Assembly: GCA_977006965.1 (NCBI GenBank)
Contig: OZ345374.1
Coordinates: 1,798,001-1,862,000 of the forward strand
Length of the DNA stretch: 64,000 bases
Source of the DNA: Phymatolithon calcareum
Taxonomy: Eukaryota; Rhodophyta; Florideophyceae; Hapalidiales
Direction: 5' to 3'
The notes below the pieces were generated by a model. The model saw nothing but the letters and a program-made list of their open reading frames with translations, was not told where the DNA came from and ran no database searches. Made by a program: the position numbers and the translations under genes. This document shows, piece after piece, positions 19,006-28,878 of this stretch; the first letter of the stretch is position 1; each line of letters opens with the position of its first letter.

Positions 19006-21337
19006 GTTTTCTTATCATTTATTGTGCACATCTGTGCGCGCACCTCGGTGCCCTCGGTTGCTACACGGGGAAGCAACCGGAAAGGGGACTCAGGAGGCAT
19101 AATATAGAGGAATCACGATGCCTTGAGTTTCTCTTGAACGTCACATTTCGCGACATGGAGCCGCGGTGGTCCCTCGAACAATGAGCCATTCCAGCACCAA
19201 GATCAATATTTGCTGCCACATATGGCCTAGACGTCCAAATCCCCGGTCTAATTCGCGCCACCGACGAGCCCTCGAAACGCTGCTCAAAATCTGCCCAAGT
19301 TGATATTTAGTCTGATGAGTTACGGATACTTGTGACCACAAGTTGTCCCCCAACGACGAAACAGCCGGCGTCCAGAATATAAAGCCCGTTCAAATGTTAG
19401 CTGCTGGCTCCTGCCGGGTCAGTGAATGAATTCAAGACCATCATGCACGCAATTCCAAATCACCATTAGGCTCGGATCATGTTTGGAAAACTTCTGAGGA
19501 CTTCACTTCAGTGATAGTTCAGGTCATGCCATAGTGCGTAAATATTTACCTCGGTTGTTTTCCTGAGAGCATGCACTGCTGAGGTGGTCAAGTTCGAGAT
19601 CAGGATATCAGCCAGTAATTCGCTTCCACAAGGTGCTCAGAGCCCGAAGAGAGCTTCCAATGTTAGATGCATACTTTTCGTCAATGTATTAAGCGACCCG
19701 AATGTTATGCCCTCGACGGTGAAACAATCTCGACTCCACAATTTATTCTCAGCTCAAAAATTTCTCGCCTCACTTGTATGGGGTTTTCGCCTTTTTAGCG
19801 TCGGTTTCCATCACTTCGCATTGCAGAACGACGCCACTATACTTACGAAATGTAGACGGGAAAGTATTACAATATTGCCGATATCGCCGAGGACGCCAGT
19901 TGAAACGGCTTACCATCAAAGATACAAGAACTATTTTCCCACGGTCACCGTGTTGGCGCTTGCGCAAACGCCGATCGCCATCGTTCAGCAAAAACTCTAG
20001 GAAATCGCATTACTTTCTGCGATTGCAACATACTCCATGGTCAGAATCGCCCATTTCCATCACTGCAATAGGCGCACGCAGCGAATTGAACAAACCTGTA
20101 CTGAGTTGCGGAATTTGAGCTGCGCTTCAGGCGAAGATCCTGCGCTGCGATTCAGTTTGATCAGCTTACGGTAAATCCGAGGAAAGCCGTAGAAGCGTGC
20201 GACGCCGTAGACCGTTACTTTCTTCGCAATTGAAAGCGCTACCAACGCGGCCACGACATTCTCCCCGTGGACCGGGACCATGCTCTCTCACCGCGCACAG
20301 CATGCCCAGCCAACCTTAAGGTTTTGTCGATCGGAACGATTGTTTAGCATGCTAGCGGCAATGACAATGATTTGACACGTATTACATGAAATAATGTTGA
20401 GTGAAATAATGGCCTCTATGAGAAAAGTTTGTGGCTGCGGTTAACTGGTTATTCACGAGCATGGTAAATTTTACATTTTTTTCGCTGGACTTCTAAAGTA
20501 TGATAGATATGCATCTAATTTGGTGGCCTCCCGCGCCAGGTGCATGGGGTAGAAGTTGCAGAGGGCATCCACAGATACATGGCAGTCGTATACATGTGTT
20601 GAATCCAGCTAACCAAACTCAGCATCATCGAAGACGCTGTCGACCTCCGTACACCTGCGCGCAAACACCTTTCAAATAAAGAAAGAAGGAAAGGTAACTA
20701 GAAAGGCGATCACGGACTTATCAAACGGCCTTCCAATGGATCTAGTTGAGGCATATCATCGGAATGGATGAACATCGTATGGTGCACTAAGTCTTTCTGA
20801 TTTTTCAACTCAGTTCTATAATCAGTTTTTGGCTATGCACGTGACTAGCACCAGTTTCATTACAGCAGCATTCGGCGTGAAGAGGATAGAGTACAAAAAG
20901 TCTCGGGTTTTAAGGGGCTGCTCTTCTCAGACTTGGGAGAACCCCCGGAATACTATAACGCGAAACACATTCCAAAAAATTGTTCTAACGTGGAATGGTT
21001 AGAAACAGGGCTTGATGACGGCCTGAAGAATTGGGCAATGGACTCCAAACGCCCATTCTAGAACTAGAAACATTCTGTTCTGAACCAGCGTAGGAAAAAG
21101 ACAGGTGCCATCCGTGGCCCTTGTCGATGCTTGCGTATGTGCTCTAAGTGTAAAATATGGTCTGCATACAAGACCACTGCAGTGACCAAGGATAGCCCAG
21201 ATGCCATGCTTTATATTTGGACTGCATTAATATGGCTACTCCTGCGGAATTCGTCATAGTCGAGTCGACATCGAGCGCAACCTGAATGTTTTTTGAAAAC
21301 TTTTTCACTGTTCCGCAGCCTTAGTACGATTCCTCCT

Positions 21338-21943
21338 CTATTGCAGCTCTTCCTGTTCAGGGTCACCGCTCAAGGTCAGGATCAGATACAAGTCTGGCAC
21401 GACATGTTCTAACATCATGGAGCTCCCGTCGAAGCCATTCTCAGAAATACATTCGATCAGGTAAGTCTCGTGCATGGTTTTGTGGAATTGCTCTGCTCTC
21501 AGCGCCTTTCTTGAGACACGAATCAAAGTAGGGATTATTGAGCGTTTATATGAAGACTCCTTTTTTCCTTTCTGCGTGAGCAAATGTTTCGTTCTTCGCG
21601 ATTGCGAAGAACGAAATATTTGGACGTAGTGGACTCCCGCACATAAAGCACTGAGTTCACGCTGTGTGGAGCTGTGCTTGGCGACGATCAAAACTTTGAC
21701 ATTCTAACTTCGACACAACCTGACCTCCTCCGGAATGTGGATTGTCCAATTTTGTAGATTAGGGAAGCTCAAAACCATGCTTACCTCAAAGAAAGTGTTT
21801 GAGATCAGACCATGCACCATTTGGGACCAGGAGAAGTGTTCCAGGGCTTCATTGCAAATACCCACGGGCAAGATTAGTACTTCATACCGAGAGAAAATTC
21901 CATCTGGGACGGGATTTGATCTTGCTTTCGCTACTGCAGACAA
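21338..21943 (-). pseudogene. Broken frame of unknown family
   Basis: Two open stretches (21943-21704 and 21691-21338) lie in the same frame and are separated by a single in-frame TAG. Together they give about 200 residues, including FSWSQMVHGLISNTFFEVS and MLEHVVPDLYLILTLSGD. I do not recognise the family. It may be a decayed gene or a chance open frame. Confidence 0.25.
21587..21616. repeat. 13-bp-arm hairpin
   Basis: TTTCGTTCTTCGC, a GATT loop, then the exact complement. It sits inside the broken minus-strand frame. Confidence 0.85.
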
Positions 21944-22589
21944 GGCATAAACAAAAAGTTAATTCATGGAGCTGCTGTGGAACAGTACCTCTTTGCTCAG
22001 CTTCTCTTAGCACAGATTATCAAATGCTTAACGGGTAAAGAGATCAACGCTCTCCTGCCACCGGAAGGGCACACCTTGCAAACTGGGCCGTTTGGCATTA
22101 ATACATCGCCGATGTATTGGTGAAAGACTGCGACCAGTGGACAGCGTTTACCATGAGCGGTGTTCTACTAATAGCTTTACTCGCCGGAGGAGCATTCAAC
22201 TCAAAGTGCCTACTGGGCCAAGACTCCATGTACCACACATCGGCAACGTACTGAGAGATCCAGTAATGGACTAAGCCCAGGTGCCCTAGAGAGTGGAAGC
22301 CGTTTGCTCATGTCGTGGCTGGACAGACATGTTTGCAAACAGCAATGGCTGCTTTGCTGAGAAGAGTCCGAGGGAGGAGAGGGGGAGACACTGAATCAGC
22401 CTCCGAGACTCGAAGAGAGGGCGGAACGCACGGAACACGTCATACAGAGTTATATCCAACCACAGCCTAATACTCCGACAAATCATAACAAATAACCCAA
22501 TCATCTGAATGGGGATGGCCGCGAAGGCCGCCGTATCATAAATTCCACCAAAAGAGCACAATCTCGCAAAAACAGATACTGACTGGAAT

Positions 22590-24809
22590 ATGGTATCAGG
22601 GTTGGAATCAGCTACGAAAGTACTTAAGAGCAGGGGATACTGCTTTGCGTCGCCCAGCCCAGACACACGCCCGTCGTCAGCGGCACCAGGGCGATCCCCA
22701 CCTACCTTCGGCTGCCTCAACAATATGAATTCTTCTCTCTTGTCTTTTTTCGGCCCTTTTATAGAGTCTCTTCCCAAGGGAGTTCTTATCTCTGCCACGA
22801 GCTCCGGACGTGCTGAGTTTCTTACCCTTACCGCTTCGCAACCGTTCGACAATATCGCTACCGGACATCTTGACGATCCCGCAATCTACCTGAAATGGAA
22901 GCCATACACATCCAAATCGGCCTCCGATCTCCACTTTCTAGGCTTTCAATGCTGTGAGTTTGCTCTCCCAGTTCGCGCGAGTTCCACTGATCTCAACTTC
23001 GACTTCTTCTCCCGACCAGGCTACATCCGTCCACACTCTGTCTTCCCCCTGTTCGCTTTTAACAGAGCCACCAAACAAGGTCTTCTTCTTGCACCCATGA
23101 ACAATTTCCATGAACAGGTTCTGGCTGTTGCCACTCAAAACGACCGTGAAGTTCGCTGGGGATGGAGTGGCGATCTAAATCGTGTCCCTGAAAAATTTTC
23201 CATCACCATCGGCATCTTTTATGGTAGCTCCCCGCGTGCCCTTCTCAACCGCTGGGGCATGCATGTACAACAGCGTGCCGGAAAACCGTCCGCCGGCATG
23301 CTCCCGGGTCGTTATGCCGACGTCTGTTCCTCCAAGTTGTCCATGTGGACCGACAATGGCGCCGCCTACTGGTACCGCACCGAGGCCGGACTGGATCTTC
23401 CGACCACCCTGGAGCGCACCGTGGCAAAGCTGGACGAGGACGATGTACCCGTGCATAGCGTCGAGCTCGACTCGTGGTTTTACCAGCATGAGGTCACTCG
23501 CAAGATCACGGACGTGGGTTATCCCGACGTCGTGCCCCCCACCGGAATGATGCGCTGGGAGCCGCGTGAGGACGCACTGGGTGCCGGCGGTATTGCCGGA
23601 TTGCGCAAGCGTATTGCCAATCGACCTCTTGTCCTGCACAGCAGACATATCTCCTCTGCATCGAGCTATCGTCACGATGACGCCCTCGATGAGATCAAGT
23701 GGTGGGTAGAGAGTGACCGTGCCCATCCTCGATCCGCGGGATTGTTCAAAAGATGGATGCAACAGGCTGCGGATTGGGGCGCTACAGCGTACGAACAGGA
23801 CTGGATAGTCGAGATTTGGCAGGGCGTGCGTCAACTCCGTGAGGAGCCTGGTCGCATCGCTGAATGGCAGCACATGCTCGACGCCGCCGCAAAGGAGAAC
23901 GGTATCGCCCTTATTTGGTGCATGGCTACGCCCGCAGATATGGCTCAGGCTGTATCGTTGGGTCAAGTTGTGGCCGTGAGGACGAGTGATGATTACCGGT
24001 ACGCGGAGGATGCGGCGGACCTGTGGAGGTGGCACTTGACGGTTAATTGTATCGCCAAATCGCTGGGACAATGGCCGTTCAAGGACGTGTTTTTATCTCA
24101 TGATAATAATGCCGTCAAGGTTGACATTGAAGGTGATCCCAATGCAGAGCTTGAATCGTTACTTTCCGCGCTCTCCGCTGGTCCGGTTGGCATTGGCGAC
24201 AGGCTTGGTCGTACGAATAAGGAGATCGTTATGCGAACCTGCCGCTCCGATGGGACTCTAATTAAGCCGGATTTTCCTCTGTCTGCAATGGACAGATCTC
24301 TCAAGGACCCTGAATCTATACTTTGGGCCGACACAACTTGTGGAGAATGGAGGTATGTGATAGCCATCAATACGACGCGGAAAGCTGATGCTTTGAAACA
24401 AGGAGACCCAATTTTGAAAGAAACGCTTGACATAACTGGGAAGAAGCAGCACCTTGTTTACAACTGGAAAACAAAAACTGCTGATATAACCTCAACGCTA
24501 AAGGCCGAATTGCGCGCACATGGATGGGCGTTCTGGGTGATATGCCCGGTTCGAACATCGGAAAACAACTCGCCTGCATTTTCAGTTATTGGCGATGCCG
24601 CTGTATATGCAACCATGGGTGACCGCCGCATTCGGGTGAACAAATCGTTCGCAAAATTTGTCGAGCAAGCCCCTCCTTCCATGGATGTGGTCGGTGCGCC
24701 TGGCGAACAAGTGTCCGTAACGTACTGGTTACGTGACAAGGGAATTTGCTCGATGAATGTCACAATCGGAGAATCTGCGTGGACCTCGATTAAGTTCCCG
24801 GTGTGCTGA
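22590..24809 (+). CDS. Clan GH-D (GH36/raffinose-synthase-like) glycoside hydrolase-like protein
   Basis: A 739-residue protein. The first 45 residues may be leader; M46 (MNSSLLSFFG) is an alternative start. The N-terminal half to about residue 240 looks like a beta-rich accessory domain. From about 250 the pattern is that of an alpha-galactosidase-type barrel: WTDNGAAYWY (253-262), VHSVELDSWFY (288-298), WGATAYEQDW (396-405) and VAVRTSDDYRY (461-471). In raffinose-synthase-like GH36 enzymes an Asp after a hydrophobic strand is the nucleophile and an R-x-S-D-D motif carries the acid/base. Here D404 and D467/D468 would fill those roles. The C-terminal 150 residues look like a beta-sandwich. 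Substrate unknown; an alga could use such an enzyme on galactan or floridoside-type glycans (inference). No signal peptide is clear. Its stop is 28 bp from the convergent uL13m stop. Confidence 0.6.
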   Translation: MVSGLESATKVLKSRGYCFASPSPDTRPSSAAPGRSPPTFGCLNNMNSSLLSFFGPFIESLPKGVLISATSSGRAEFLTLTASQPFDNIATGHLDDPAIYLKWKPYTSKSASDLHFLGFQCCEFALPVRASSTDLNFDFFSRPGYIRPHSVFPLFAFNRATKQGLLLAPMNNFHEQVLAVATQNDREVRWGWSGDLNRVPEKFSITIGIFYGSSPRALLNRWGMHVQQRAGKPSAGMLPGRYADVCSSKLSMWTDNGAAYWYRTEAGLDLPTTLERTVAKLDEDDVPVHSVELDSWFYQHEVTRKITDVGYPDVVPPTGMMRWEPREDALGAGGIAGLRKRIANRPLVLHSRHISSASSYRHDDALDEIKWWVESDRAHPRSAGLFKRWMQQAADWGATAYEQDWIVEIWQGVRQLREEPGRIAEWQHMLDAAAKENGIALIWCMATPADMAQAVSLGQVVAVRTSDDYRYAEDAADLWRWHLTVNCIAKSLGQWPFKDVFLSHDNNAVKVDIEGDPNAELESLLSALSAGPVGIGDRLGRTNKEIVMRTCRSDGTLIKPDFPLSAMDRSLKDPESILWADTTCGEWRYVIAINTTRKADALKQGDPILKETLDITGKKQHLVYNWKTKTADITSTLKAELRAHGWAFWVICPVRTSENNSPAFSVIGDAAVYATMGDRRIRVNKSFAKFVEQAPPSMDVVGAPGEQVSVTYWLRDKGICSMNVTIGESAWTSIKFPVC

Positions 24810-24837
24810 TCGGTAGAACATGCCGCGAAGAATAATT

Positions 24838-25569
24838 TTACAGCCTGTCATCTGGAACGACGACAGGATTTTCTTGGTCTTCCTTGTTAGCAAATTCAAG
24901 ATACTCTTTTACAGCCTCAATATCTTCCGGAGACGCATCGTCACTTTTGTCGAATTGTAGCACTTGTGCCAGGCCCATTGCGCGCGCAGGAGCCTCCGCC
25001 CTAGTCTCTTCCAGGACTTCATTTAGAATATTATCAGGCACATTCGTCAAATGCGTAAGCCACCACTGCTCCATCTCGAGCTTGGTAGGCGGTCCCCCGG
25101 TCCCCAAGCGGTGTCCAGCATGCGCCGGTGGCAGGGGAACTGGCTTGAAGCGCTCAAAGGGATGCTCCTCGTCGAGGAATATGTGCAGATTGTTCAAGCG
25201 CTTCGCGCGAAGCTTGTTCACAGGGAGCATGTTCCGCACGGCGAGGCGGATAGCATCTGTCGGCCTTTTCTCCATGACCTCATGAATCGGTACGCGCTTC
25301 AACCCTCCAGGATAGCCCGAGTGGTGGATGTACTCCTTGTTGTACTTCTTTCGTCCGGTGAGAGTGAAGTGGCGCGCATTGATCACCACGATCGGATCGC
25401 TACAGTCGATGTTGTCAAGACGTGTGGGCTTGTGTTTTCCCTGCAATATTTTTGCGATTTGCGAGGCGAGACGCCCAAGTACTTGTCCTTTGGCATCTGC
25501 TAAGCGCCATACTTTTTCCAGCGGCTCGCGATGCCGTAGCCATGCCGTTTGTTTTGACATTTTTTTCAA
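24838..25569 (-). CDS. Mitochondrial large-subunit ribosomal protein uL13m
   Basis: A 243-residue protein that binds 23S-type rRNA in the large subunit; nucleus-encoded, for mitochondria by inference. Residues 8-150 match the universal L13 core: WRLADAKGQVLGRLASQIAK, YIHHSGYPGGLKRVPIHEVM, AIRLAVRNMLPVNKLRAKRL and LHIFLDEEHPFE. Bacterial L13 is about 142 residues. The extra C-terminal 90 residues (acidic, with MEQWWLTHLTNVPDNILNEV) form an extension of the kind found on mitochondrial versions. The N-terminus MKKMSKQTAWLRHREP is short and basic and may serve in import. A start at M4 is possible. A hAT-like element sits about 160 bp upstream of the ATG. Confidence 0.9.
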   Translation of the reverse strand: MKKMSKQTAWLRHREPLEKVWRLADAKGQVLGRLASQIAKILQGKHKPTRLDNIDCSDPIVVINARHFTLTGRKKYNKEYIHHSGYPGGLKRVPIHEVMEKRPTDAIRLAVRNMLPVNKLRAKRLNNLHIFLDEEHPFERFKPVPLPPAHAGHRLGTGGPPTKLEMEQWWLTHLTNVPDNILNEVLEETRAEAPARAMGLAQVLQFDKSDDASPEDIEAVKEYLEFANKEDQENPVVVPDDRL

Positions 25570-25729
25570 GGATTTGCATGGAGACCCGGCTTCTTCGACG
25601 GCACTTCGGCGATCTACAGCAGCTAAAAAATAGTACTTTCTGACAGATAGTATCGTACGATTATTGGCTAACGTATATGATGAACATAGTTGGCAGTCTG
25701 AGTAACAATTTTCGCGAGGACCAGTCCTC
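25570..25729 (-). promoter_or_regulatory. Upstream region of uL13m, truncated by a transposon
   Basis: Only 160 bp separate the uL13m ATG from the target duplication of the 1.77-kb element. The leader and core promoter must lie here or inside the element. Confidence 0.4.
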
Positions 25730-26697
25730 GTGCTTACCGGGGGAAAAGTAATAATGTTAGAGGGGGAGTAAAACTGAGGGGGCTATCATAGCATTCACGG
25801 GTCCCCTGTGTACGTGCATCATGTATGTAGGCCCAGATATGCATCAAATTAATAAGTGTTAAGGACCTACATCCCCATCTTAGATTTTCACTTTTATTTT
25901 TTATGAGCTTGGCAATCCGAGAAGCTCATTGGACACATTCTGTTATGGCAGTACATAACTGGCTAAGCAAAAAAAAAAAAGTCCTTGCGCCGTGGAAACT
26001 TTTTCTAGAAATTCTAAGCAGAGGGTTCCTTCGAAAATCGGGACAGCTCCTTAAACGCGCAGTTTCAGACCACTTCCTGATCTGTTCTTCGAATTTCGAA
26101 AACTATTATAGAAAGCCAAGAATGTAGGTTATCCAAAAATTGAAAAAAATCAAAGAAAGGGGATGAAATAAGTAGTGTAGAGCACTTTTCGTAATTCTGA
26201 TCTTGAAAAAGAATCGCCTACAAAGATGGACAATTATCTCGAAAAGGACTGGATGAATTTCTTATTGCCTCGGTCAAAAGTTTCGAATGGTTGTAGACTA
26301 CCGCAGGAATATTGCAAATTTGGTAAAATCGAACGTCTAGGTGGCAAACAAGTTCGCGCCGCGAGACCGAAAGTTTTTTAAAATCGGCAAAGGAACAGGC
26401 GAAAAATATACTAAAATTCACGTTGCGCCCCGACGAGAAGCTGAAACTGTTCGAAGGAAACACAGTAAGCATTTTTCTGTAATGATTGATTAGAGCCGAA
26501 TATTGGATACTTTTGCTGACTTCATATTTGAAAATATTTCACTTGTTTCTACACATTTTCTTGAAACTGGATACAGTCCCGTCGGTGCAAACGACATAAT
26601 TAAAATTTTCAACCAGTTTATGAGCATTGTTTCGGCCAGTGAGAGCGCTTCAAAGATGGGGAAGTAGGTCCTTAAAGAGAATATTTCAGCGTGCTTA

Positions 26698-26730
26698 TCA
26701 TATTACATCCACTTTGTGGGTGTAATATGA
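26698..26730. repeat. 15-bp-arm hairpin inside the hAT-like element
   Basis: TCATATTACATCCAC, a TTT loop, then GTGGGTGTAATATGA; one mismatch. It lies just left of the 152-codon frame. Confidence 0.75.
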
Positions 26731-26757
26731 CAACTCGGCTTCTCCTACGTCGCATGG

Positions 26758-27216
26758 ATGAAAATTAGTGCAAATAAGGAACATCGCGAGACAGTGCACA
26801 ATACAGCATGGAGTGCCTTTGTTCGGATTTCGGCTGAATTCAAAATTTCAGCGGAGGTGTTTGGCATCTTTGCAAGTCGGACAAACAATATGAATCCATA
26901 TTCTGGTTGGGCGCCCGTGTCATTGCGTTCACCGACGGAGAACGCGGAGACCGACTCAGACAGCAGCGCTTCCACAGATAACTCCCGTATTGGCTTGGCT
27001 CTTGAGAGCGGTCTGGCATTGTGCGACCGCCTCCATGACTGGGAACTACTTGTACCCACCAGTATTGCTGGCGATGGTGATCGTATCGCATGCGACGACA
27101 ACACCTCCGACGACGCAAGCAGCTCAAGCGTGAATGCAGTTGAAGGTAAGGCGAAAGTGACCAGAGCAGAAGGTCTCACAAGCGTGCTTAAGAAAACCAG
27201 GAAAAGTTTGGAATAA
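26758..27216 (+). CDS. Hypothetical 152-residue frame inside the hAT-like element
   Basis: Open from ATG to stop, with a Ser/Asp/Thr-rich middle (TDSDSSASTDNSRIG) and a basic C-terminus (SVLKKTRKSLE). No family recognised. The opposite strand is also open over much of the interval, so coding status is doubtful. It might be host-derived cargo or chance. Confidence 0.25.
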   Translation: MKISANKEHRETVHNTAWSAFVRISAEFKISAEVFGIFASRTNNMNPYSGWAPVSLRSPTENAETDSDSSASTDNSRIGLALESGLALCDRLHDWELLVPTSIAGDGDRIACDDNTSDDASSSSVNAVEGKAKVTRAEGLTSVLKKTRKSLE

Positions 27217-27597
27217 AATCGAAAATATGCCTATAGGGAGTATACACGTCGCCACTGTGTCGAAAAACCTACGAATTGATCATCTCTTCTCGAGCAGCTG
27301 CTCGCTAGCTTTACTGCACTCGAGTTGGGCACCATTTTCTGCTCCTCGTCTATTGGTCGATGACCAGTCGACAGTATAACATTTTGGCAGATAATATGAA
27401 ACAGGCGAAAACCCCATACAATATGCTGCACACGCAGGGGTCTCTATCCATTACTTTTTTGATACTGCAATTTTCAGTTTTACTCCCCCTCTATTACTTT
27501 TCCCCTGTGCTTACTTACATAGCTTACACTAATTCAAGGGCCAAATTGTTTAAATTTTTTTAAGTTTTTGAGGTGGGACGAAATAGAAAATTTCTAT

Positions 27598-27631
27598 TGC
27601 TGACTATCTACCACGTAGTAGATAGTCAGCA
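27598..27631. repeat. 14-bp-arm hairpin at the left edge of MULE copy 1
   Basis: TGCTGACTATCTAC, a 6-base spacer CACGTA, then the exact complement. It ends 4 bp before the MULE terminus at 27636. Confidence 0.85.
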
Positions 27632-27635
27632 GTTC

Positions 27636-28535
27636 GAGGAAATTCAGTAAAATAGCCAGAAAGGTAGGGAAAATCCACTAAATAGACCCCCCCTGCCAAA
27701 CCTACGACTCACCGCTGAGCCAAACGTACTATCATAGTCACACGTGCCAAACCTACAGCTCGTCGGTCTCTCAGAGCAATATGTGCGTCAGTAAATTTAT
27801 TGCGTGTACTACTCTATGTGCTTTAGATCATCGCCTCAAGAAGCATCTTTGTCATAGCAGGCGGTAAGGTCGATGATCGTGGACTGAGCCGCTTTGTCGA
27901 TGTGTATTTCTCTTCGCTTTGACAAGGTTGTGGATGTTGGGCCTACCATCTGTCTGCGATGAGCGGCCGGTGTTCGCATGAGGAGCAGTGGCGGGCTCTC
28001 ATTTCGGGCGGCAAGTAGAGCTTCTTGCGCTTGCGACCAGGCTTAGCGACGAGGCCAAATGGAACCAAATCATCCTGTATTAGCTGGTCACCAGTGACTG
28101 TACCACGCGCTATGCTGCCCTTGTGTTGCTTAGCCGACGTTCTCAACAGCCATGCGTCCACGAACCTGTGCTTGTTCCGCGGACGTTCATGCGGAAGGTC
28201 CAAGATGTGCGCTGGATACAGATGCGTGTCAGGAGCTACTTGTTGTGCTTCGCCACGAGGTGCGCCTTGTCCATCAACGTGTTGTGGGAGATCACGACGT
28301 TGAGAACGTCTTCAAAGCTCGATCCAACGTAGTTGCCCACCTGTAGCACGAGCTCCTTATTTTCCATGATTTCAGAGTGCTTAATGCGGGAGCGTTGTGA
28401 GTTGACCTCAGTAAACAAAGACGACGACGTACATACAGTGTGTCGTCGTATTCGTAACGGATGAGCTGTAGGTTTGGCTTGGGGTGTCTATAGTAATTTT
28501 TTCCCACATTTTCTGACCATTTAGTGAATTTCCTC
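27636..28535 (-). mobile_element. MULE copy 1, internally deleted, 900 bp
   Basis: Both ends read GAGGAAATTCA(C/G)TAAA inward. Read on the minus strand it carries the N-terminal peptide MENKELVLQVGNYVGSSFED, then, after a deletion that removes the catalytic and SWIM regions, the C-terminal tail with VTGDQLIQDDLVPFGLVAK, PGRKRKK and MRARHCSSC. The same tail is in copies 2 and 3. The 10-bp flanks do not match, so no target duplication remains. Confidence 0.7.
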
Positions 28536-28878
28536 ATATTGTTTTTATCCATAGTTACTCCCGCCCCGAAACCGGGGTATTACAGCGCAGTGTTTTACTT
28601 CCTTTGACACAACGGGTCTCTATATGATAGTTTTTTGATAGAGGTATATTTTCTGAGTACAATTGGTACGGCCTGCTCATAATTCGAAGGATGCCCCTTC
28701 CATTGCATTGCGGATTGATATTTGAAGTTAGACAAAGTGCAGTAAACAGAATTGTCTATCGTTGGAGGTTTTGCTGCGGCCGTGGGAAGTTGACTGGTTT
28801 TATTGACGAAATAGAGGATTTCAGGACACTTGCACTGTACTTGTTTCGTTCTACTTCACCTCCCTCCATGCATTTGTC
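28536..28878 (+). promoter_or_regulatory. Upstream region of the GT61 gene
   Basis: A 343-bp spacer between MULE copy 1 and the GT61 start. It must hold the core promoter unless that lies in the transposon. No motif is recognised. Confidence 0.35.

Larger units (their letters stand above)
18587..22589. other. 4-kb spacer with hairpins and a broken frame
   Basis: No intact gene. It contains two short hairpins and a broken minus-strand frame, listed separately. A 19-bp exact inverted match to the hAT-like element downstream lies at 19774-19792 (TTGTATGGGGTTTTCGCCT; partner at 27403-27421). Confidence 0.4.
25730..27514. mobile_element. hAT-like terminal-inverted-repeat element, 1,769 bp, 8-bp TSD
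   Basis: The element proper is 25738-27506. GTGCTTAC occurs on both flanks (25730-25737 and 27507-27514), an 8-bp target duplication as in hAT elements. The ends are inverted repeats: GGGGGAAAAGTAAT, a purine-rich block AGAGGGGGAGTAAAACTG, then a weaker match around GGTCCCCTGTGTACGTGC, so similarity extends about 85 bp inward. No hAT transposase is visible inside, so it is probably non-autonomous. A 152-codon plus frame (26758-27216, Ser/Asp-rich) is its longest open frame. Confidence 0.8.

Noticed and set aside
18983-19010. Bacterial-type intrinsic terminator
   Set aside because: Hairpin plus T-run is present, but every other sign is eukaryotic and it is not downstream of a gene.
22286-22852. 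188-codon minus-strand frame overlapping the glycoside hydrolase start
   Set aside because: Shadow of the plus-strand gene; no family resemblance.
23175-24071. 298-codon minus-strand frame
   Set aside because: Antisense to the well-supported barrel domain of the hydrolase, so a codon-bias shadow.
26745-27179. 144-codon minus-strand frame in the hAT-like element
   Set aside because: Overlaps the plus frame and neither has a recognisable domain.
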